Below are positions 41,733 through 49,989 of a stretch of 64,000 bases of DNA, piece after piece. The DNA comes from Pomphorhynchus laevis (lineage: Eukaryota > Acanthocephala > Palaeacanthocephala > Echinorhynchida > Pomphorhynchidae). The stretch is from positions 1 through 64,000 of the forward strand of contig WNNJ02003023.1 of NCBI GenBank assembly GCA_012934845.2. The letters run 5' to 3'. The notes beneath the pieces are model-generated. The model was not told where the DNA came from. It worked only from the letters and a program-made list of their open reading frames with translations, and ran no database searches. Numbering within the stretch: the stretch's first letter is position 1; every line of letters starts with the position of its first letter. The translations under genes were made by a program, and so were the position numbers.

Positions 41733-41905
41733 TGGCAAATGCGTGCCGGTGCACGCTTACATGACCACAACAAAAAATCTAAGTCATGTGTCGAGAAGGT
41801 GGGGTCGAAGGAGATATTTGAATGTTATAAAGGAGGGAGAGCGGCGGACATCGAGACAAAGCTGATTTTAGGCGAGAAGCGGCGACGAGTAAGGATCGGA
41901 GGTTA
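41733..41905 (-). mobile_element. Lin-B 3' end fragment
   Basis: The reverse strand has decayed C-terminal codons of Lin-B ORF2 and the tail GCGTGC/GCACGC (41742-41757 on the plus strand, loop CGGT) followed by GCCACGT and A/T-rich sequence. The hairpin stem is intact although the coding part is not. Confidence 0.75.
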
Positions 41906-42214
41906 GTAACTTAGGAACTAACATTTGGCATAAATGATTATTTTTATATTTTACAAATGTGTTTTCAAACTTCTTTGATTATTCGAATTAATGAACTCTG
42001 AAACAGTCAATATCAAGTTAGTTATATATCTTTTGCATAAATTTATATTTAAATTAAATTTAGAAAAAATATTCATATTTGATCAATTTTTAACGACATC
42101 TACCCCCTTGCTTATCTGAACCTGTTTGAACCTGTGAATTGTATTTGAACAATTGTATTTGTTGTATTTGAACCTATGAAGGCGGATTTGGTAAATGAAA
42201 TACTTAATTAGATC
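41906..42214. other. Unassigned AT-rich DNA
   Basis: No ORF, RNA gene or repeat family recognised. Confidence 0.5.
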
Positions 42215-42682
42215 AGATATAACTGAGTATACGTATTTAATACTATATAAATAAATAATAAAGATAAATAATTATAAATAATAAATAATGATATAAGATT
42301 TTTTACAATTTATATTTATGTCAAATTAATAATTTATAATTAAATTTAAAATAAAGCAAAGCACAAACACTTGATTAAGCAGTAAACACTTAATTTGTAT
42401 TGCTAATAAAATAATTAGATAAAAACTTAGATAAATAATTATAAATAATAATTATATACTATAATTATATAATAATTATATTTAGGTAATAAATATAATA
42501 TTCATATTTATATTTAGAGATAAATAATAAATAATAATATAAGATTTTATACAATGTATATTTATATCAAGTTAAAATTTAAAATTGAAATTTAAAATAA
42601 AAGTCAATTTTTAGGAATTGATTAATAAAGAACAGACGATGTATCGGAATAAGGATAAGATGTCATCAGGAGGAACTTCTAT
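42215..42682 (-). mobile_element. PLE terminal region, reverse strand
   Basis: On the reverse strand this aligns with the 3' region of the Naiad-like PLE (55965-56205): GTTCCTCCTGATGAC, CTTATTC, GATAC, GTCTGTT, TAAAAAT, TTTATTTTAAATTTCA, and ends TACGTATACTCAGTTA. The aligned block is longer here because an internal stretch with TATATTTAT and AATAATAAATAAT is repeated (about 42275-42362 and 42522-42604). No coding part of the PLE is attached. Confidence 0.72.
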
Positions 42683-42953
42683 GTTCTGTTTTAAATATTA
42701 AAATATTTATATATTTTAGTATCCACTATCAATTCACATATTTCAAACAAATGACCGAACATTGAGAAGAGTACATGAATCAAAAAGTACATGAATCAGA
42801 TCAGATAATTGAAAATAACATACAATTCGCCGTTGAAATCTATTCCAAACAGCATTGATTAAACATATATCCAGTCTAATTAAAAATTAAAACTTGGATC
42901 TTTTATACATACAACGAGGAGAATAAAATCACGAATCAAACGACTATATACAA

Positions 42954-44351
42954 ATGGGTCGGAAAAAACAAAAGTCTCAAGTTCCCAACCATGTTGCGTC
43001 CAACACCGATGTTAGAGATGTTTCCAATGGATCTGAACAACAAGTCCTTTGCTCAAACAATGATTGTCACACGTGGGTAAGTATTTGGACTTCAGAATCC
43101 CAGGCATCTTGCCTTGCAGACAACGAATTCTACTGTGGCTACTGTTCGGCTAAGATGATAAATACGATGAATAGTGAAATAGAGAGTCTCAAGACAAATA
43201 TATTGAAACTATCTGGCAATGCAGCGATGTCCACACATGCCTCTTCGTATTGTAATAAGTCTCAACCTCGATGCCCAATTCTCCCGCATTCGATTGCCTC
43301 TAAGAATGCCAAATCTCCCATCTCTTCTACAGGTATTACTATACATCCTTCAATTTTGCCCAATCAATCAGCTCAATCTTCTGATGTTACTGTCATTGAC
43401 CATTTGCAACCCAGTATTTCTTTTGTCGTATCAGATAAATCACCTTACATTTCTACCCCTCATTGCGTTTCTACGTCATCATCAGATATTCCATTATCAG
43501 ATAATCTGAAGGAGCCGCAAATTGTATCGCAGCAAGATGGATTTTGTCAAGTTTATGATAAATCTACCGATACAGTGACGGAGCCGCAAATTGTTACAAC
43601 TAATGTATGTTCACTCCCCGACACCCCACGTCCCGTCCTTCCTGTCTCGTTTCTCAATAACTTGCATCCATCAATCAAAATCACCTCCACCAGCCTCCAC
43701 TATCCTTCCACTCATAACCTTTCCTCACATCGCTTGCCACCCGCTTTATTATCATTATCCTCTATGTCTCCCGTCGTCAAACCAAATCCCTCCAAATCAT
43801 CAACTGCCAGCTCTTCTATCGTGATCTCACCTACTCACGTCAGTCGTCCTCCTTTACGGAAGCGCTTTGCTTCTCGCGATCGTTGCGTCATTGTTACTAA
43901 TATCACGCCTTCTAACTCCTTATCTCCACAAGCACGTCCGGACCACGATGTTTCCGCCTTCAGATCCATCCTCTCGTCTATTGTTCCTGCGGATAAACCA
44001 TCCTTTTTCAAGGACATTTCTCCAGTCGCATTCATTCGTCTAAACAAATCTTCTCAATCTAATCCTTCCCAGCCCCCTCTCCTAAAAATTGTTTTCAAGC
44101 ATCGCTCTCACGCGTCTTCTGTCCTCTCTCAACGATTCAAACTCATGTCATCTTCAACCACTCGAATTTTCCCCGATCGCGCCCCTTCCGAAATCGCTCA
44201 AATCTCTTCAGCCCGCATCGAAAAACGTCGTCGCGAGGAAAACGGCAAAACTTCACTCGCCATCCGAAACATAGACGGAAATTTTCAAATTGTCCACACC
44301 CGTCCAAAAATTCGATGGCGCTCCATCTCTCCTATGTGTCTTCTCCACTAG
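42954..44351 (+). CDS. Lin-B ORF1: PHD-like finger and RRM-like domain
   Basis: 465 codons from ATG. A basic N-terminus (MGRKKQK) leads into a PHD-like finger, CSNNDCHTWVSIW ... FYCGYC (about residues 28-63), then a long serine/proline/threonine-rich linker and a basic patch. The C-terminal RRM-like domain shows RCVIVTNITPS, SPVAFIRLNKS, LLKIVFKHRSHASSVLS and TRIFPDRAPSEIAQ, ending IRWRSISPMCLLH. It should bind element RNA. It overlaps ORF2 by 37 nt. The frame is intact. Confidence 0.85.
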   Translation: MGRKKQKSQVPNHVASNTDVRDVSNGSEQQVLCSNNDCHTWVSIWTSESQASCLADNEFYCGYCSAKMINTMNSEIESLKTNILKLSGNAAMSTHASSYCNKSQPRCPILPHSIASKNAKSPISSTGITIHPSILPNQSAQSSDVTVIDHLQPSISFVVSDKSPYISTPHCVSTSSSDIPLSDNLKEPQIVSQQDGFCQVYDKSTDTVTEPQIVTTNVCSLPDTPRPVLPVSFLNNLHPSIKITSTSLHYPSTHNLSSHRLPPALLSLSSMSPVVKPNPSKSSTASSSIVISPTHVSRPPLRKRFASRDRCVIVTNITPSNSLSPQARPDHDVSAFRSILSSIVPADKPSFFKDISPVAFIRLNKSSQSNPSQPPLLKIVFKHRSHASSVLSQRFKLMSSSTTRIFPDRAPSEIAQISSARIEKRRREENGKTSLAIRNIDGNFQIVHTRPKIRWRSISPMCLLH

Positions 44352-47209
44352 ACTCTTTCGCCACAGCACACGGTTTCCGCCTCGGTCTCCTCAACACTAG
44401 ATCTATTCTCAATAAATCCGATCTTATCCTCAACCTATTCACCAAGCAATCCATCGATCTCTTCTGCCTCACTGAATCCTGGCACTCAGATTCCGACGAC
44501 CTTTCCATTCGCCGTCTGCTCTCTGCCGGTTGCTCCCTAGTCGAATCCGCCCGCCCCCTCAGCTCATGCCCTTCTAAATCCTCTAATCATGGCGGCATCG
44601 TCGCATTCGCGCGTCACCCAGCGTCTCTTCGCAAAATCAATCCCCCTTTCAGTCCTTGCTCTTTTGAATTGCTCACTTGTCGTTATTCTAACCCGATCAC
44701 TCTAGATCTCGCCATTGTATACCGTCCTGGTTCATCAGCTCCTACAGCCTTATTTTTTACCGAACTCGCTGACCTCCTTTCTCATTGTTCTTTGTCCTCA
44801 ATCCCTTCACTCGTTCTAGGCGACTTCAATATCCGCCTAAACCGCCCCTCTTCCACAGATTCCATCCGCTTCATCAACATTCTATCCAACTACAATTACA
44901 AACTAATCTCCACTGCCCCCACACATATACTTGGCGGGGCACTCGACATCATCGCTGTCCCCGATCATTTTGCTGCCCACACCTCACTGTCCATCTCTGA
45001 TCCTGGTCTATCCGATCACTTTCTTATCACCCTTGATCTCGCTCGCAACCACACCCCTCCTCACACACCTACAATCCTACGTCGCCCTTGGAGAAATCTT
45101 GACCTTTCCCTTCTCCGCTCTGCCTTACTCAAATCGTCTCTATCATTACCCACAATAACATATTCATCTCCTCACGATCTCGCCTTTCTTTTCGACTCTG
45201 AACTCACATCCACTCTCGATATTCTCTTGCCCTTCAAGTCTCACCCACACCGTCGCTTGCACCGTGCCCCATGGTTTGACATCCAATGCCTACTCTCAAA
45301 GCGTCGACTCCGCCATGCTTTTCGAGTCTATCACCGCTCTCTCAGACGCGATTTCCGCTCGATCACTCCGTCTTTCCGTGATTCCTATCTTGCTCTTCGC
45401 CGGTCTCATCTCAACCTACTACGTACCAAATGCAACTCCTTCTGGCAGCATAAAATAATCACTTCATTCAACTCTAAGACTCTCTGGCATACTTTTAACT
45501 CAATCCTGGCTAGTTCCTATACGCCTTGCAACATCAATGCTAATGATTATTCGTCATTTCTCCAGACTAAAGTATCCACGTTGCTCTCTCACATCCCGGT
45601 CTCCATTCTATCCCACTCTGCTCAGTCTAATGTCATCCTCCCGGCACTCTTTCATCTTCTCCCAATCTCACCTACAGAAGTATCATCTGTCCTTATGTCC
45701 TTGCCCAACAAAACCTCACCTGCCGATCCCCTGCCTACTCACATATTAAAATCTATATGCTCATCGATATCCTCATTTCTCACAACCTTGTTTAACTCGT
45801 CCATCCGCAGTCGTATCTTCCCTTCACACTGGAAATCCGCAATCGTTCGTCCCCTCCTTAAGAAACAATCGCTCGACCCCTCCCTTCCTTCTAGCTATCG
45901 CCCCATTTCACTACTCCCTACTCTTTCTAAGCTCTTAGAACGCCTCATCTTAATACAAATCAACGCTTATCTCTCCTCATCCAATCTGTACCCTCCTTTC
46001 CAATCCGCTTTCCGCTCTAATCACTCGACAGAAATCGCATGCATAAAAGTGTACAACGACTTACTCATTTCTCGAGACAAGGCTCTATATAGTGTTCTCA
46101 TCTCCCTGGACCTCTCCTCCGCATTCGACATTGTCGACCACTCCGTCCTCCTTTCTCGCCTTCGTTATGATTACGGCTTTTCTTCCTCCTCCGTAGCTTG
46201 GTTCGCCTCATATCTATCTGACCGTTCCTTTCGCGTCTGTTCTAATTCATCATCCTCCCCTCCCATCCCTATTTTTTGCGGGGTTCCACAAGATTCAGTC
46301 CTAGGTCCCCTGCTTTTCTCTCTTTTGCTTGGCGATCTCTCTCCATTTATCAAACCTTACTCCTTTAACGTCATGCAATACGCCGATGACATTCTAATCT
46401 ATGCTCATGCACCCGCACATCGCATACACGATATCGCCATCTCTGCCTCCAACTGTCTCTCTTCTATCTACAAGCGTCTCTCCAATCTCCATCTCGTTCT
46501 AAACGCCGAAAAGTCCAAAATAATGTGGATCCTTCCCCGTAAACCAAGCATATCTCCTCCCATTGTATCTTTTGCCTCATCGATCATCCCTGTAGTCCAC
46601 AATCTCACTTTCTTAGGCTTCCATTTCGATGATCACCTTTCCCTTAAACCCTTCGTCCGTGACAAGGTCCGCTCGTCTAACTTAATTCTTCGTGACATCC
46701 GCCGTATCTGCCCCCTTATCGACTTCCGTTCTTGTATGTCTCTTCTTTCATCGCTTCTTTTCCCTAAAATCGATTACTGCCTTAGCCTTTTCGCCAATTC
46801 TCCAAAATCCATCATCCTACCCCTACAACGAATAATCAACACCGCCGTTCGAGTGCTCTTTCGCCTCCGTCGCTTCGACCACACATCCACATATTTTGCC
46901 CAACTCTCCTGGCCCACCATCCACATCCGCATCAAACTCCGCCTTCTTCTCATTACTTTTCGTCTCATCGCTGTCGGCTCCCCATCGTTCATCAACCTTC
47001 CTTTCTTAGACGATACTCGCCCCACCTCGCTATCGCTTCGTTCCTGTCATACCCTCTTACTCCACGTTCCTAATTACTCCAACAACTACGGTCTCCGATC
47101 CTTCCTCGTCGCCGCCTCACTCGCCTGGAATCAACTCCCTCTCGACGTCCGCCGTGCTCCCTCTTTTATCACATTCAAACACCTCCTCCGTTCACACCTC
47201 GACGCCTAA
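44315..47209 (+). CDS. Lin-B ORF2: APE endonuclease and reverse transcriptase
   Basis: 964 codons, no stop. Endonuclease: LLNTRSILNKSD, LTESWHSDSDD, VLGDFNIRLNR (about 168), GLSDHFLITLDL. Reverse transcriptase: SYRPISLLPTLSKLLERLI, FRSNHSTEIACIKVYNDLL, SLDLSSAFDIVDHSVLL (about 601) and MQYADDILIYAH (about 688). Motif B reads GVPQDSVLGP where the related Lin-A has GVPQGSVLGP: a Gly to Asp change in a strongly conserved position that probably lowers or ends activity. The C-terminus is LVAASLAWNQLPLDVRRA. The ATG lies 37 nt inside ORF1 in the -1 frame. Confidence 0.88.
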   Translation: MALHLSYVSSPLDSFATAHGFRLGLLNTRSILNKSDLILNLFTKQSIDLFCLTESWHSDSDDLSIRRLLSAGCSLVESARPLSSCPSKSSNHGGIVAFARHPASLRKINPPFSPCSFELLTCRYSNPITLDLAIVYRPGSSAPTALFFTELADLLSHCSLSSIPSLVLGDFNIRLNRPSSTDSIRFINILSNYNYKLISTAPTHILGGALDIIAVPDHFAAHTSLSISDPGLSDHFLITLDLARNHTPPHTPTILRRPWRNLDLSLLRSALLKSSLSLPTITYSSPHDLAFLFDSELTSTLDILLPFKSHPHRRLHRAPWFDIQCLLSKRRLRHAFRVYHRSLRRDFRSITPSFRDSYLALRRSHLNLLRTKCNSFWQHKIITSFNSKTLWHTFNSILASSYTPCNINANDYSSFLQTKVSTLLSHIPVSILSHSAQSNVILPALFHLLPISPTEVSSVLMSLPNKTSPADPLPTHILKSICSSISSFLTTLFNSSIRSRIFPSHWKSAIVRPLLKKQSLDPSLPSSYRPISLLPTLSKLLERLILIQINAYLSSSNLYPPFQSAFRSNHSTEIACIKVYNDLLISRDKALYSVLISLDLSSAFDIVDHSVLLSRLRYDYGFSSSSVAWFASYLSDRSFRVCSNSSSSPPIPIFCGVPQDSVLGPLLFSLLLGDLSPFIKPYSFNVMQYADDILIYAHAPAHRIHDIAISASNCLSSIYKRLSNLHLVLNAEKSKIMWILPRKPSISPPIVSFASSIIPVVHNLTFLGFHFDDHLSLKPFVRDKVRSSNLILRDIRRICPLIDFRSCMSLLSSLLFPKIDYCLSLFANSPKSIILPLQRIINTAVRVLFRLRRFDHTSTYFAQLSWPTIHIRIKLRLLLITFRLIAVGSPSFINLPFLDDTRPTSLSLRSCHTLLLHVPNYSNNYGLRSFLVAASLAWNQLPLDVRRAPSFITFKHLLRSHLDA

Positions 47210-47317
47210 TTCACAGTTTTGTTTTTGTTGTGGTCATGTAAGCGTGCGCTGGCACGCATTTGCCACGTTAAAATAAATCTTTTTTTTAGATAACTGAGTC
47301 TACATATTTTATTTAAA

Positions 47318-47700
47318 AAAATATCAAAAAAGTAAAATATCTAGGGTTAACCGTTACGGTGAATTGTCGGCGAATGTTGACCTGGACAGACTTAAACGTA
47401 TCCTGAAGAGAGATAGGTTGGCTCTTAAACGGACTCAGCGTCTGTCATTGAATGGAAAAACACAAGTACAACTTAGTGGTACTTGGCCTATCTCAAGATT
47501 AGTCTTCTTTTCTAGAGGACGTCCCAAGAGCAAAGACTAAGGTTTCTTAACCTTAGTCTTTGCTGTACATTAGTCTTTGGGGTACTTGGGGGGGAGGTGA
47601 TAGTGACATCGTATGGTTCAGTCGGAAGGCGGCGCGCTGGTGCGGCCAGTGGGCTCAGATTCCGCTGGACCTGAGGCTGTAAAGTTTTGAAGAAGTCTGT
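47318..47700 (+). mobile_element. Lin-H fragment (3' part)
   Basis: Starts GTAAAATATCTAGGGTTAACC, as at about 62767 (VKYLGFTI), and runs through the KRILK block and NGKTQVQLSGTW-like sequence to a CCTGAGGCTGTAAAG end. The reading is broken. It includes the palindrome at 47530-47563. Confidence 0.7.
47530..47563. repeat. Perfect 15-bp inverted repeat inside Lin-H
   Basis: GCAAAGACTAAGGTT (47530-47544) and its reverse complement (47549-47563) flank TCTT. The longer Lin-H copy (about 62960) has only one arm-like stretch, so the second arm was gained in this copy by a snap-back event. Confidence 0.88.
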
Positions 47701-48064
47701 AGAAGTGTTGGCGGTGACAAAATGAATTTTTTGTCGATTTATGTTTTGTGTTGTATTTATATGTTCGACGGTTGTATTAATTAAGAAAATGTTTATTTAT
47801 TTATACATTATATTTGTAAATTGTGAAATATTTTGTAAAATACTGTTAATTGTGTTCAGTTTTTTCCTTAAAGTTAGATAAAAGTTATAAAATTACATAA
47901 AAATCTAATAAAAGCTAAATTCATTTGTAGTGCTTTTTAAATGTACATTAAAATCTCTCTCATTTTATAAGAGAGAATAATTAAGCAGATTTTATGAGTA
48001 ATTAAGCAGATCAGATAATAGTCTAATAATAAAGTAATTATAATTTTTTTAATTAATAATATTA
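47701..48064. other. Unassigned AT-rich DNA
   Basis: No gene seen between Lin-H and Rle-g. Confidence 0.5.
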
Positions 48065-49855
48065 TTAGATAAACACAAAATTTACGATGCAGTCCAACGC
48101 CGAATTGGATGCCCTCGTGTGGAATGATCACCACGAATGCAGGCAGAAGTCATCTTAGCAAGGGCGAAACCGATTTTAGTCCTAATAGAACGAATGCTCT
48201 CGTTGAACGTAAAGTCCCGTCGCAAAGAAGATAGCATCGCGATTCGTTTAAAAAGGACGGACGCGGATGGACCCATTCCACCATTTGTTGCAAAAATCAC
48301 AGGAATGAAAACAACATTCTCCATTCTCGACACTCTTTAGCCGTACCTGACAATTTTCCGCTGCTCGTGATAACGGAAGTGATTCGAGATTGGTTTCGAT
48401 GAATAGGACGGAGCAAGGTGACTAAATATGCAAATGTCCAATAAGGACCGCTCCGTTCTATCACCTGATAGACCGCCGCAACTAATATCATGACGCGCTC
48501 CTATATCTGTAGATGTGCTTTGTGCCTCAAAAATTAGTCCATCTGGAACTGGCTGGGGGCCGGGCTCGATTGAAACATTGCTACACACGTATGACAGTTC
48601 ACTCGCCAAAATATCACGAATAACATAATGACGAATTGTCGGCATACCACCATTTTGGCAAGCCAATGAATGTGTAACATCGAAATTCTGTCCGCATGAA
48701 CACTGTGATGGTACGTCTGTCGGTCGAAGACCGTACCTCACTGCCACGGTATCCTGGAATTGCTGCTTATTTAAAAGCTGACCCTGATTTACGATGGGTT
48801 TAGACGAAAGCCGTGTTAAAGCGCCTTTTCACGCGGAGTAATCCAATATGACGGATTCCGTGTCACACATTAATTGGGCAGCTGACAAGTTCAACCTATG
48901 AATCACCTCCCTTTCACTACGTAAGCGTGATGCTATAACCTCCTGAGCCCGCATAAGGTTTTCACCTGTGGCGCCTTCCAACAAAGATCTATACATCTCT
49001 CGCGAACAATTATACTCTACTTCCGGATTTCGATGAGGGAATGCAATACCAAGAACTCCAAATCGGAAGGGAAATCAGATTTCTACGTAAAGCATTTGAA
49101 ATGTACTTCAGCTGATACTCATTCAACGTGCATGTATGCCGGAGGAAATTATATCTAAACTGCAAAAATTGAGTAAGTGCAGTAAATGCAATATGCGGAC
49201 TATCCTTGGCAACTTGAGTTAGGTTCAAGATTATTGTAATCCACTTAACTGTCTTACTGAACAAAAACTCCGATACGTTACCTCCGTTCCAATTACAGAT
49301 CTTAAAACTGGTAGCCCGTTATCCACTACATGTAAGTTTGATTCAGCGAACAACCGTGAAACTTCCCAGTGACAACCTTTGTGCACCAACAATCGGCACT
49401 TATTTTCGTTCAAAAAATAACCATACTGTAAGCCTATATTGCATATTAAGTTCCACACTTTGAGTAGCTCATCAGCACTTCCCACGAAATGGGCGTCATC
49501 CGCAAACCACCTCTGCTGCACACCAGGAATTTCAATTTCAATTCTCTGGATCAACGGGATAGAAGCCACACTGAAGGCAATCATCGCCAGTGTGTCGCCT
49601 TGTGTAAAGCCTTCACAAGGTTGTATCTCATCATCACCAAGCCAGAGTAGAGGGTTGCTGCTGTACATGTTCGTAAGAATCGTCGTCAAAGCAGGACAAA
49701 CATAATCTAAGTATTTAAGAGCGACATTTCGATTTATCGAATTAAATGCATTCTTTGCATCCAACTGCAATATGCAAGACGATTCTCCAGCGTTGAAAAT
49801 GTCCTTTAGTGGATGTATGGCTGTTTCCACACCGCGAAACCAATCCCCCAGCAAA
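48065..49855 (-). mobile_element. Rle-g: decayed RLE-class LINE, 5'-truncated
   Basis: Reverse-strand frames give the RT (49854-49231: LDAKNAFNSINRNVAL, CEGFTQGDTLAMIAF, QRWFADDAHFVG), a middle part (49264-49010), the finger and nuclease (48747-48337: CSCGQNFDVTHSLAC, RHYVIRD, GARHDISC, LLDICIFSH) and the C-terminus (48333-48082). Several frame changes and stops separate these, and the nuclease has ARHD instead of ARLD. The 3' end runs into TAATAATATTATTAATT. It stops abruptly close to the HSP90 pseudogene. Confidence 0.8.
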
Positions 49856-49989
49856 GATGACCATGGTCGCCCACATACCCTCTTATGCTGCGAATAGATA
49901 CGCCATATGTGTTAAAGACAGAAAATATCAGCAAAAGATAAAGGAAGGTGGGTATAGCTTCGTCGCAGCGGTCGTCGAGAATTATGGAG

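Larger units (their letters stand above)
42690..47287 (+). mobile_element. Lin-B: complete CR1/L2-like LINE
   Basis: The best-preserved Lin-B: 5' UTR (start uncertain, about 42690), ORF1 (42954-44351), ORF2 (44315-47209) and a 3' UTR with the hairpin GCGTGC (47242-47247) and GCACGC (47252-47257), ATTTGCCACGTTAAAATAAA and a T-run. PLE terminal sequence abuts it on the left and an ACTCAGTTA-type string abuts it on the right (47291-47305). The element may have landed in a PLE end. Confidence 0.87.
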
